Assembly: GCF_026151205.1 (NCBI RefSeq)
Contig: NC_087084.1
Coordinates: 13,966,235-14,030,234, forward strand
Source: Bolinopsis microptera
Lineage: Eukaryota > Ctenophora > Tentaculata > Lobata > Bolinopsidae
DNA: 64,000 nt
Direction of reading: 5' to 3'
Below, piece by piece: positions 23,501-32,017 of the stretch. A model generated the notes under the pieces. It did no database searches and was not told where the DNA came from. It saw nothing but the letters and a program-made list of their open reading frames with translations. The translations under genes and the position numbers were made by a program. Every line of letters begins with the position of its first letter. The first letter of the stretch is position 1.

Positions 23501-23648
23501 TCTCCAGGAAATCCGGGGTAAGATGTTCGTTCTTCAGTACGTTAACTTCAGTGTAAGAGTAGTCTATGCAGTGTTCTTTAAGGAAGAGTAGTACAGGTCT
23601 ACAGGGTGCAACTACACATGATGCGTATATTTTCAAGTCATCTGGCAT
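11555..23648 (-). CDS. Theta-like glutathione S-transferase, 6 exons, 227 aa
   Basis: Minus-strand exons are 23443-23648, 22940-23050, 19670-19769, 12257-12307, 11851-11956 and 11555-11664. All introns are GT-AG and the phases match (2,2,0,0,1), giving 684 nt and 227 aa, a normal GST length. The N-terminal thioredoxin-like domain shows IYASCVVAPCRPV, the cis-Pro segment TLPVI and SEGPAI; the C-terminal helical domain shows DLDTIEKSYL, ADFTIASIVVVLEL and the theta-type ending WLERVRSLPHWEEV. The family joins glutathione to electrophiles in the cytosol. The position of the catalytic Ser of theta GSTs appears to be Val13, so activity is uncertain. Intron 2 is filled by a LINE, intron 3 holds a gene on the opposite strand, and the last nine codons lie in a 35-bp array. 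Family assignment is strong; the exon model is by eye. Confidence 0.92.
11690..11712. repeat. (AATT)n microsatellite in GST intron 5
   Basis: Short TTAATTAATTAATTAATTAA run beside the last acceptor of the GST. A related TAATTAGTAATTAATTAG cluster lies at 11970-12025 in intron 4. Confidence 0.8.
12424..12740. repeat. 310-bp direct repeat, left copy
   Basis: About 317 bp highly similar to 18818-19127 in the same orientation; shared blocks include GGGCTGTGCTAATCAAGGTG and CTAATAATAAATAAGTAGTG. The two copies bracket 6 kb with the 40-bp array and the NERD-helicase gene, all within GST intron 3. No ORF. Could be a dispersed repeat, a segmental duplication or old LTRs. Confidence 0.85.
12960..15070. 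repeat. 40-bp GC-rich array
   Basis: About 50 units of roughly 40 bp (CCCCTGGGTCAGGTCATGGC then AGCCCCCTCTTCTTCCTACA) with variants GGCAGGGGTG and TAGGTCAGG. The plus strand is open in all frames for up to 395 codons because the unit lacks stops. The period is not a multiple of three, so each frame reads three different peptides in rotation (Pro/Gly/Ser-rich). It lies in a GST intron and is treated as non-coding. Confidence 0.93.
15369..15398. repeat. Poly(C) tract
   Basis: Uninterrupted run of about 29 C. Similar plus-strand C runs occur near 6585, 6644 and 31785. Confidence 0.95.
15604..15667. repeat. CACGTGACCTG array
   Basis: Six copies of an 11-bp unit CACGTGACCTG/CACGTGACCTA, each with an E-box palindrome. 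It lies 510 bp upstream of the NERD-helicase start codon. Confidence 0.85.
15668..16179 (+). other. Presumed promoter/5'UTR region of NERD-helicase gene
   Basis: No ORF. Short CCTCCTCCTCCTC tract at 15894-15908, then AT-rich DNA up to the start codon at 16180. No clear TATA box. Assignment rests on position only. Confidence 0.3.
16180..18610 (+). CDS. NERD nuclease-SF1 helicase fusion, nested in GST intron
   Basis: Exon 1 is 16180-16252 and exon 2 is 16464-18610 (211-bp GT-AG intron, phase 1), giving 739 aa. If the short exon is wrong, the protein starts at 16466 (714 aa; numbering below from there). Residues 1-300 contain a NERD-like PD-(D/E)XK fold: ECDFVVIG (117-124) and VIIEVKN (129-135) give the acidic and E-x-K catalytic residues. 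Residues 330-714 are a UvrD/Rep-type SF1 helicase: Walker A GPAGSGKT (349-356), Walker B-like FFDDWQ (456-461), CDFTQ (491-495), LNLRNTSDI (528-536), and C-terminal SAEYPAVIVL plus RQISRAR, like motifs V and VI. The first exon is very basic (KGKHKKKQK), a possible nuclear signal. NERD-helicase fusions are best known from prokaryotes; the role here is unknown, with DNA repair or defence against foreign DNA both possible. It runs opposite to the host GST. Confidence 0.85.
18818..19127. repeat. 310-bp direct repeat, right copy
   Basis: Matches 12424-12740 with small indels. It starts 207 bp after the NERD-helicase stop codon and contains AATAATAAATAAG, a possible polyadenylation signal for that gene (AATAAA near 18912). 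Confidence 0.85.
19470..19546 (-). pseudogene. Partial tandem copy of GST exon 3
   Basis: The 3' half of GST exon 3, its splice donor and about 25 bp of intron are duplicated here; the original is at 19644-19721. The reading frame is kept (EDSTSNNKLIETGIKK in place of EDSTSNNTLIETGIKK) and the donor reads AAG|GTTAGC. There is no acceptor: the copy begins at a CRE/E-box array. It is probably not spliced in, but it supplies a decoy donor. Confidence 0.8.
19548..19628. promoter_or_regulatory. 20-bp array of CRE plus E-box
   Basis: Four perfect copies of CACGTGTCATGACGTCACAC. Each holds a CACGTG E-box and a full CRE palindrome TGACGTCA, the sites bound by bHLH-Zip and CREB/ATF factors. It lies in GST intron 3 between exon 3 and its partial copy. 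Regulatory function is inferred from motif content only. Confidence 0.6.
19845..22720 (+). mobile_element. 5'-truncated CR1-like LINE in GST intron 2
   Basis: Fills nearly all of intron 2 of the GST, opposite to its transcription, ending about 75 bp from the exon 3 acceptor. The 5' end is cut inside the endonuclease domain. The 3' end is close to the repeat ACTCAAAGTACTCAAAGTAA. The reading frame is described in the next entry. I could not identify a target-site duplication. Confidence 0.85.
19850..22669 (+). pseudogene. LINE ORF2: endonuclease (partial) and reverse transcriptase
   Basis: One frame of 842 codons without a genuine start, then an in-frame TGA at 22376-22378, after which the same frame stays open for about 95 codons to 22669. 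The APE-type endonuclease half shows YRPPDAP, GDFNLPHIDW (about residue 76) and SDHRLVELLL; the N-terminal endonuclease motifs are missing. The reverse transcriptase shows NYRPVSITS, HGFRKKRSC, DYAKAFDKVDH, SGVPQGTVLGP and FADDTKLI (about residue 625). The C-terminal segment with LEYCCPVW and LWNLLPKEIN is typical of CR1/L2-clade elements. The TGA could come from a CGA by CpG decay. It is recent enough to keep a frame of over 900 codons with one lesion. Confidence 0.88.
23051..23442. other. GST intron 1
   Basis: Non-coding, AT-rich near the donor, with a short GC-rich patch (CTGGCGGCACTATGGCGGCA, 23091-23110). Open frames here have no splice support. Confidence 0.6.
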
Positions 23649-23655
23649 GCCTGGT

Positions 23656-23925
23656 GAGGGGGGTCACGTGGTTTAGTGGTCACGTGGTTTAGTGGTCACG
23701 TGATTTAGTGATCACGTGGTTTAGTGATCACGTGGTTTAGTGGTCACGTGATTTAGTGGTCACGTGATTTAGTGATCACGTGGTTTAGTGGTCACGTGAT
23801 TTAGTGATCACGTGATTTAGTGGTCACGTGATTTAGTGGTCACGTGATTTAGTGATCACGTGGTTTAGTTATCACGTGGTTTAGTGATCACGTGGTTTAG
23901 TGATCACGTGGTTTAGTGATACTAT
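23656..23925. promoter_or_regulatory. E-box (CACGTG) array upstream of GST start
   Basis: About 17 copies of a 16-bp unit GGTCACGTGGTTTAGT or GATCACGTGATTTAGT, beginning within ten bases of the GST start codon on its 5' side. Every unit keeps CACGTG, the core bound by USF/MYC/MITF-type bHLH-Zip factors, while flanking bases vary. Position suggests promoter or 5'UTR; binding is inference. Confidence 0.65.
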
Positions 23926-24316
23926 ACTAACAATTATTTTATTACGATGTACATGAAATAGAGTAAGGTAGTAAGAAGAAATGTGTCATTAAAACTAGCA
24001 TTTGCATTTTGCAGTGAAACAAATCTTAGAAATTTAGATAAAGTACACCCAACAAACGAAAAATAAAATACCTCAACTTACAAGTTAAATAAAGTATGAT
24101 TTTATGGTTATTATTTTAATTTTATAGTTTATACAAATAATATAATAGAATCCTGCTCAAATAAAATCGTCAGTAAATGGTGTCAACCCCTGCAATGCAC
24201 ATAATATTGTAATGTCGAACAGTTTTTTACTGTTCAATCATATTTAAATTAAGAACATGTATTATTTTTTAAATGGCTTATTTAAAGAATTGTGAAGCAC
24301 AAAGCTGAGAAATAAT
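23926..24316. other. AT-rich spacer between GST and CEP290-like genes
   Basis: No ORF. It would hold the 3' end of the CEP290-like transcript (minus strand) and distal 5' flank of the GST. AATAAG-type signals are present on the minus strand near 24280. Confidence 0.4.
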
Positions 24317-24871
24317 AACTCAAGACCCCTTGTCAATACCAGATGTTCTACATAACTCAAGACCCCTTGTCAATACCAGATGTTCTACATAACTCAAGAC
24401 CCCTTGTCAATACCAGATGTTCTACATAACTCAAGACCCCTTGTCTATACCAGATGTTCTACATAACTCAAAACCCCTTGTCAATACCAGATGTTCTACA
24501 TAACTCAAGACCCCTTGTCTATACCAGATGTTCTACATAACTCAAAACCCCTTGTCAATACCAGATGTTCTACATAACTCAAGACCCCTTGTCTATACCA
24601 GATGTTCTACATAACTCAAGACCCCTTGTCTATACCAGATGTTCTACATAACTCAAAACCCCTTGTCAATACCAGATGTTCTACATAACTCAAAACCCCT
24701 TGTCAATACCAGATGTTCTACATAACTCAAGACCCCTTGTCAATACCAGATGTTCTACATAACTCAAGACCCCTTGTCAATACCAGATGTTCTACATAAC
24801 TCAAGACCCCTTGTCAATACCAGATGTTCTACATAACTCAAGACCCCTTGTCAATACCAGATGTTCTACAT
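24317..24871. repeat. 37-bp array overlapping the CEP290-like stop codon
   Basis: Fifteen units of 37 bp (AACTCAAGACCCCTTGTCAA then TACCAGATGTTCTACAT). Unit starts at 24317 and 24835 differ by 518 = 14 x 37, so there is no net indel. Units differ only at two positions (AAGACC/AAAACC and GTCAAT/GTCTAT). On the minus strand the first unit encodes the protein end K-C-R-T-S-G-I-D-K-G-S-stop. Confidence 0.95.
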
Positions 24872-27800
24872 TTCGAGACCACATTCAACAAGGCCTCCTG
24901 ATAATCAACCTTTGTTTTCTTACATACACTCTGTAACGTCTTCTCATAAATTTTGTTCAACTTTGCGGATTCCTGCAGAGCATACTTTAAATCTTCTATC
25001 TCGTCAAAAAAATTCTTGTCTATCCCTCTCATTTCTGATTTTAGCTTGTCGTATTCGTAACGGATTGAGTCTCTTTCTGCTGTTGTTTTAAAGATATCTT
25101 CTTTGTCGTTTTGGAGCTTTTTCTCGGTTTGTTGCTTGTATTTTTCTAAGGCAACGGAAGTTTTGTGGAGCTTTTCTCGGGCGGTACGGAGCTCAGTTTC
25201 TAGTTTTGAGTTTGAAATCTTGAGGTTGGAGATCTTCTCGGAGTTTTCTGTGTTGGTCGCTAGTTCTTTCTCGTATTTCCTGAAATCAGCTTATTATCAT
25301 GCATATACGAATGGCTGGAATAATGCGGTCATGAAAGGCAACCGAATTTCAAATCGTTATCAGTGTGAACATTTTTTATTTTTGTATAAGTCGTCACCTT
25401 TTTTAAATGGACCTCCTGATTCCTTACTTACCTGACTAGAAGAGAGTGAGTGTGAAGTAGTTTTGTGGAGTGTTTCTCCTGAGTACTAACCTGACTAGAA
25501 GAGAGTGAGTGTGAAGTAGTTTTGTGGAGTGTTTCTCCTGAGTACTAACCTAACTAGAAGAGAGTGAGTGTGAAGTAGTTTTGTGGAGTGTTTCTCCTGA
25601 GTACTAACCTTACTAGAAGAGAGTGAGTGTGGAGTAGTTTTGTGGAGTGTTTCTCCTGAGTACTAACCTGACTAGAAGGAAGTGAGTGTGGAGTAGTTTT
25701 GTGGAGTGTTTCTCCTGAGTACTAACCTGACTAGAAGAGAGTGAGTGTGGATTAGTTTTGTGGAGTGTTTCTCCTGAGTACTTACCTAACTAGAAGAGAG
25801 TGAGTGTGGAGTAGTTTTGTGGAGTGTTTCTCCTGAGTACTAACCTAACTAGAAGAGAGTGAGTGTGGAGTAGTTTTGTGGAGTGTTTCTCCTGAATACT
25901 AACCTAACTAGAAGAGAGTGAGTGTAGAGTAGTTTTGTGGAGTGTTTCTCCTGAGTACTAACCTGACTAGAAGAGAGTGAGTGTGGAGTAGTTTTGTGGA
26001 GTGTTTCTCCTGAGTACTAACCTGACTAGAAGAGAGTGAGTGTGGAGTAGTTTTGTGGAGTGTTTCTCCTGAGTACTAACCTGACTAGAATAGAGTGAGT
26101 GTGGAGTAGTCTTGTGGAGTGTTTCTCCTGAGTACTTACCTAACTAGAAGAGAGTGAGTGTGGAGTAGTTTTGTGGAGTGTTTCTCCTGAGTACTAACCT
26201 GACTAGAAGAGAGTGAGTGTGGAGTAGTTTTGTGGAGTGTTTCTCCTGAGTACTAACCTGACTAGAAGAGAGTTAGTGTGGAGTAGTTTTGTGGAGTGTT
26301 TCTCCTGAGTACTAACCTGACTAGAAGAGAGTTAGTGTGGAGTAGTTTTGTGGAGTGTTTCTCCTGAGTACTAACCTGACTAGAAGAGAGTGAGTGTGGA
26401 GTAGTTTTGTGGAGTGTTTCTCCTGAGTACTAACCTGACTAGAAGAGAGTGAGTGTGGAGTAGTTTTGTGGAGTGTTTCTCCTGAGTACTAACCTGACTA
26501 GAAGAGAGTGAGTGTGGAGTAGTCTTGTGGAGTGTTTCTCCTGAGTACTTACCTAACTAGAAGAGAGTGAGTGTGGAGTAGTTTTGTGGAGTGTTTCTCC
26601 TGAGTACTAACCTGACTAGAAGAGAGTGAGTGTGGAGTAGTTTTGTGGAGTGTTTCTCCTGAGTACTTACCTAACTAGAAGAGAGTGAGTGTGGAGTAGT
26701 TTTGTGGAGTGTTTCTCCTGAATACTAACCTAACTAGAAGAGAGTGAGTGTGGAGTAGTTTTGTGGAGTGTTTCTCCTGAGTACTAACCTGACTAGAAGA
26801 GAGTGAGTGTGGAGTAGTTTTGTGGAGTGTTTCTCCTGAGTACTAACCTGACTAGAAGAGAGTGAGTGTGGAGTAGTTTTGTGGAGTGTTTCTCCTGAGT
26901 ACTAACCTGACTAGAAGAGAGTGAGTGTGGAGTAGTTTTGTGGAGTGTTTCTCCTGAGTACTAACCTAACTAGAAGAGAGTGAGTGTGGAGTAGTTTTGT
27001 GGAGTGTTTCTCCTGAGTACTAACCTGACTAGAAGAGAGTGAGTGTGGAGTAGTTTTGTGGAGTGTTTCTCCTGAGTACTAACCTTACTAGAAGAGAGTG
27101 AGTGTGGAGTAGTTTTGTGGAGTGTTTCTCCTGAGTACTAACCTGACTAGAAGAGAGTGAGTGTGGAGTAGTTTTGTGGAGTGTTTCTCCTGAGTACTAA
27201 CCTTACTAGAAGAGAGTGAGTGTGGAGTAGTTTTGTGGAGTGTTTCTCCTGAGTACTAACCTGACTAGAAGAGAGTGAGTGTGGAGTAGTTTTGTGGAGT
27301 GTTTCTCCTGAGTACTAACCTGACTAGAAGAGAGTGAGTGTGGAGTAGTCTTGTGGAGTGTTTCTCCTGAGTACTTACCTAACTAGAAGAGAGTGAGTGT
27401 GGAGTAGTTTTGTGGAGTGTTTCTCCTGAGTACTAACCTAACTAGAAGAGAGTGAGTGTGGAGTAGTTTTGTGGAGTGTTTCTCCTGAATACTAACCTGA
27501 CTAGAAGAGAGTGAGTGTGGAGTAGTTTTGTGGAGTGTTTCTCCTGAGTACTAACCTGACTAGAAGAGAGTGAGTGTGGAGTAGTTTTGTGGAGTGTTTC
27601 TCCTGAGTACTAACCTGACTAGAAGAGAGTGAGTGTGGAGTAGTTTTGTGGAGTGTTTCTCCTGAGTACTAACCTGACTAGAAGAGAGTGAGTGTGGAGT
27701 AGTTTTGTGGAGTGTTTCTCCTGAGTACTAACCTTACTAGAAGAGAGTGAGTGTGGAGTAGTTTTGTGGAGTGTTTCTCCTGAGTACTAACCTGACTAGA

Positions 27801-29522
27801 AGAGAGTGAGTGTGGAGTAGTTTTGTGGAGTGTTTCTCCTGAGTACTAACCTGACTAGAAGAGAGTGAGTGTGGAGTAGTTTTGTGGAGTGTTTCTCCTG
27901 AGTACTTACCTAACTAGAAGAGAGTGAGTGTGGAGTAGTTTTGTGGAGTGTTTCTCCTGAGTACTAACCTAACTAGAAGAGAGTGAGTGTGGAGTAGTTT
28001 TGTGGAGTGTTTCTCCTGAGTACTAACCTAACTAGAAGAGAGTGAGTGTGGAGTAGTTTTGTGGAGTGTTTCTCCTGAATACTAACCTAACTAGAAGAGA
28101 GTGAGTGTGGAGTAGTTTTGTGGAGTGTTTCTCCTGAGTACTAACCTGACTAGAAGAGAGTGAGTGTGGAGTAGTTTTGTGGAGTGTTTCTCCTGAGTAC
28201 TAACCTGACTAGAAGAGAGTGAGTGTGGAGTAGTTTTGTGGAGTGTTTCTCCTGAGTACTAACCTGACTAGAAGAGAGTGAGTGTGGAGTAGTTTTGTGG
28301 AGTGTTTCTCCTGAGTACTAACCTGACTAGAAGAGAGTGAGTGTGGAGTAGTTTTGTGGAGTGTTTCTCCTGAGTACTAACCTGACTAGAAGAGAGTGAG
28401 TGTGGAGTAGTTTTGTGGAGTGTTTCTCCTGAGTACTAACCTTACTAGAAGAGAGTGAGTGTGGAGTAGTTTTGTGGAGTGTTTCTCCTGAGTACTAACC
28501 TGACTAGAAGAGAGTGAGTGTGGAGTAGTTTTGTGGAGTGTTTCTCCTGAGTACTAACCTGACTAGAAGAGAGTGAGTGTGGAGTAGTTTTGTGGAGTGT
28601 TTCTCCTGAGTACTAACCTTACTAGAAGAGAGTGAGTGTGGAGTAGTTTTGTGGAGTGTTTCTCCTGAGTACTAACCTGACTAGAAGAGAGTGAGTGTGG
28701 AGTAGTTTTGTGGAGTGTTTCTCCTGAGTACTAACCTGACTAGAAGAGAGTGAGTGTGGAGTAGTTTTGTGGAGTGTTTCTCCTGAGTACTAACCTTACT
28801 AGAAGAGAGTGAGTGTGGAGTAGTTTTGTGGAGTGTTTCTCCTGAGTACTAACCTGACTAGAAGAGAGTGAGTGTGGAGTAGTTTTGTGGAGTGTTTCTC
28901 CTGAGTACTAACCTGACTAGAAGAGAGTGAGTGTGGAGTAGTTTTGTGGAGTGTTTCTCCTGAGTACTAACCTGACTAGAAGAGAGTGAGTGTGGAGTAG
29001 TTTTGTGGAGTGTTTCTCCTGAGTACTAACCTTACTAGAAGAGAGTGAGTGTGGAGTAGTTTTGTGGAGTGTTTCTCCTGAGTGCTCTCCTGCAGGTCAC
29101 GTGATAAGATTGTTTGCGTGGACTTTTCCTCAAGGTCTCCACTGGAACTAGTTATCCTCACAGCTCTGAAACACGTGACGTAAAGTAAAGTGATTTAATT
29201 TATCACATGCTATTTTATTAAATATTATCAAATACATTACTCTAGAAAAGGACTGGGAAGGATGAGTAACAAAAATGAGACTACAATAACAAATAATAGA
29301 AACTAAAGATAAAACAACAGATGGCCAGGATGAAACATAAAACTCAACTGGTCTCTGTAATAACTGGCAATATTGAAATTATAAAAGTTTTTGGCAATTA
29401 ACTAAAATATTTGAACAGTCTACTAACATGTCCTTGTTATTTGTAGTCTGAACTAACAGCTCATTATATCTTCCTTTCAGTCGTTTATACTTAGCTGTTA
29501 TTCTTTCGTTCTCAGCTTGCAT
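24838..29522 (-). CDS. CEP290: CEP290-like protein, last three exons
   Basis: Minus-strand exons are 29428-29522, 29031-29165 and 24838-25279, with GT-AG introns and matching phases (2 and 2), encoding the last 223 residues. The protein is almost wholly charged coiled coil (for example KLETELRTAREKLHKTSVAL). Near the end it has NFFDEIEDLKYALQE, closely like the FFEEIEDLKY segment just before the C terminus of CEP290, the large ciliary transition-zone and centrosomal scaffold. The final 11 residues come from a 37-bp tandem repeat. The intron before the last exon is a 59-bp array that repeats the end of the previous exon and its donor. Exons further 5' were not found up to 30.4 kb: they lie beyond the tetraspanin gene, outside the window, or this is a partial copy. 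The family call rests on one motif plus the coiled coil. Confidence 0.75.
25433..29090. repeat. 59-bp array of exon end plus splice donor
   Basis: Sixty-two units of 59 bp. On the minus strand each holds about 50 bp of the CEP290-like exon end (AGAAACACTCCACAAAACTA, CTCACTCTCTTCTAGTCAG) followed by a donor GTTAGT. The first exon/intron junction (29031) and the last (25432) differ by 3599 = 61 x 59, so the register is perfect over 3.6 kb. The last junction has the consensus donor GTAAGT; most others have GTTAGT. Because 59 is not a multiple of three, only the first donor keeps the protein frame. Confidence 0.95.
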
Positions 29523-29852
29523 CTAAGATATGTTTGATAGATAATCAGGGTAATGGTAGTACTAGTATAAGTAGGTGTACTTAAAAGCTGAAATTAAAAA
29601 AATAAGTATTTTTGTACTTTACTTACATAATATTATAATAACAAGCAGGTATATAACTTACTATAATACAGCAGGTATTTTACTTACAGCAAGGTATTTT
29701 ACTTACAGCAGGTATTTAACTTACATATAAGCAGGAATGTAGACTTGGCAGCTCAGTCATCTCGTTATTTACACCTTGCTAAATGAATAATACTTAGTGT
29801 ACTAGTAGTTCACCAATAAATCGTGTTTTAACTAGAAACACGCAACGCGAAA

Positions 29853-29910
29853 TGACGTCACACCACGTGACATGAGGTCACACCACGTGACATGACATCA
29901 CACACCATGT
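29853..29910. promoter_or_regulatory. CRE/E-box repeat, second locus
   Basis: Three diverged copies of TGACGTCACACCACGTGACA, the same composite unit as the array in GST intron 3 (19548-19628). One copy keeps the full CRE and two keep CACGTG. It lies about 330 bp upstream (minus-strand sense) of the first visible CEP290-like exon and 460 bp before the tetraspanin start. Confidence 0.55.
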
Positions 29911-30372
29911 AACATTTCTATAATATTTAGTAGTTCACCAATAAATCGTTTACGATATAAACTTAAAAGAAAATATCTGCGTTTCAACCAGTGCGTTTCT
30001 AGTTATGAATAAATCGATCTGTAAGACAGGTTCACAAGCTATGATATAATAAATTTGTAGGAACCCCTCAATATTCACAAGGAAGTTGCAAGTTTTAGTG
30101 TTTAGTGTAGGTTGCCTTCTGTTTTGCGGGGTTTGTTGTCGTCATTAAAATCGTCTTTTTGTCTCTCTGATTTCGCTTCTGAGCAGTTTATTTCCACATA
30201 CAAATTTGTATCAAATTCAGTTTTATATCATCAAAACTCATAATACTCAAATCCTTAAATATCAAGTTATATTGAAGAAGAAAAAATTTCCCGGCATACT
30301 CTCCTTGAAAGGTAGTCTGTCTGTCGTACCCATGTAGTATTATATTAATACCTCAATACATATTCCAAAAAC

Positions 30373-31176
30373 ATGATTAACCTCCCAACTAGCAGCAGGA
30401 TGGGTTACAGCATTCCTCACATTCCTGGAGCACAAATAAAAGAAAGAAAGCTCGAGCAGTACTGGCGACGTGTCTTCACAGCAAGTTCCATATTCTCGAC
30501 GGTCGCGGGATGTCTCCTTATCGGTGCCTCAATAACCCTCTACACGGATGGTAAATATGAGCAGTATTTTAACTCCACCCAACACCCCCTGGTGTACCTC
30601 CTATTCTTCGTGTCCTGCTTCGGAGCTCTGGCTGGTTTCCTTGCTGTTTGCATAATAACAATCCACAGCTACAAGCTACTCTACGCAATGAACATCATGT
30701 TGGCTCTAGTGACAACAGCCAAGATAGCGGGAGTGTGTTTCACGCTGATATACAGAGTTAAAACACTGCACGGAGTGACCACCCAACTAGAGGAACACAT
30801 GGCAAACTACTCTAACAACATGCAGGTGCAGTGGGACCTGGACACTCTCCAGTCACGTGACCAATGCTGTGGGGTGACCACGCCCCTCGACTGGGCTAAC
30901 AACACCCTGGTTCAGGGCTCCTGGAACACCTCTCATCTGCCGGACTCCTGCTGCAGGGTGGTTGTACCAGAGTGTGGGGTTAACAAGGCAAGTGTAACAG
31001 TGCTGGAGGGTTTATCCCTGGCAGTACACAAGCAGGGTTGTTATCAGGTGCTGAGACAGTGGTTTGATTTTAGGATGAAGGTGATTGGGGTGATAGCGGG
31101 GGTCACTTCGTTAGGGGAGGCGGTGATGGTTGCTATATCTGCTAGGTGGATACGGTTCATAGAACTTTACTGGTGA
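30373..31176 (+). CDS. Tetraspanin, single exon, 267 aa
   Basis: Four hydrophobic segments at about residues 34-57, 73-95, 101-126 and 235-257, with a small loop after TM1 and a large extracellular loop at 127-234. That loop carries the tetraspanin hallmarks: CCG at 165-167 (DQCCGV), PDSCC at 190-194, Cys201 and Cys223 (QGCY), enough for two or three disulfides. N-glycosylation sequons lie at about N67, N145, N176 and N185. Tetraspanins organise membrane microdomains with integrins and other partners. The length is typical. The gene has no intron, unusual for animal tetraspanins and compatible with retroposition. The ATG at 30373 is the first in frame; a second ATG nine codons later is also possible. 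An AATAAA lies near 31464. Confidence 0.95.
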   Translation: MINLPTSSRMGYSIPHIPGAQIKERKLEQYWRRVFTASSIFSTVAGCLLIGASITLYTDGKYEQYFNSTQHPLVYLLFFVSCFGALAGFLAVCIITIHSYKLLYAMNIMLALVTTAKIAGVCFTLIYRVKTLHGVTTQLEEHMANYSNNMQVQWDLDTLQSRDQCCGVTTPLDWANNTLVQGSWNTSHLPDSCCRVVVPECGVNKASVTVLEGLSLAVHKQGCYQVLRQWFDFRMKVIGVIAGVTSLGEAVMVAISARWIRFIELYW

Positions 31177-31782
31177 AACTTTTAACTTGCCATGTTTACT
31201 CGTACACTCTATGGTCTTTATGATACGATATGAAGGATAATTTCTCTTACTAAATGTTGTACCATCTGAAGCTAGAAAGACAACAATAGATTTTCAAACA
31301 AATTCCCATAACTAAAATAGTTTCTATTCATTACAATCACTGTACATCATTGAAAATTCGAGGCAAAATGAAAGTTTATTAAAAACCCAAAAACAATTTA
31401 CAGTTAGCGTCGGATATTTTAATCTACAGAAGTCAAGGTCTAAAAAATAAGAGAATAATCAAATAAATCTTAAGTAATGCAAACATTTAGGCCATCCAAA
31501 TATCACGACAGCCGAATTTATAGCCCCTTCTCCAATCTCCATCGTCCGTTATTATACGTCAAGAGCTCATATTACCATAATATGATTACATAAAGTGTTC
31601 AAATTATCAATAATATGACTAAAATCTGCTTCAGAACATGGATGCCTGGATGAACACCAAGGTCCTAGATGAACAAAAATATCCAAACAGCAATACCAAT
31701 ACCTGCGACTTGAAAGACCGAATTTAATTTTACAATCATCTGCTGGGTCAGAAAATTACGGAGTTAAACAGCAGACCTCTTG

Positions 31783-31784
<2 letters not shown>
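31177..31784. other. Tetraspanin 3' flank
   Basis: AT-rich, no ORF. Contains the likely tetraspanin polyadenylation signal (CAAATAAATC near 31463). Confidence 0.4.

Positions 31785-31838
<54 letters not shown>
31785..31838. repeat. 54-base poly(C) tract
   Basis: Fifty-four consecutive C, the longest homopolymer in the window. A run this long may be mis-sized in the assembly. Confidence 0.95.
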
Positions 31839-32017
31839 TATATCAAGTAGCCATAATCTATGGATGGCAAAATTCGCCAAAAACAAGAACAACAATAATA
31901 CAAAAATACAACAATTTAACAAACAGTGCCTGAATTCACTATACTATACAAATACTCTATCAGTGTCTCACACAACCCAAAACATATAGTTTTCTAGGAT
32001 ATGGCCAACAGCCATAT

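Noticed and set aside
28976-29161. Separate 61-codon gene on the minus strand
   Set aside because: It is CEP290-like exon 2 of 3 read on into the 59-bp array; splice sites and phases fit an exon instead.
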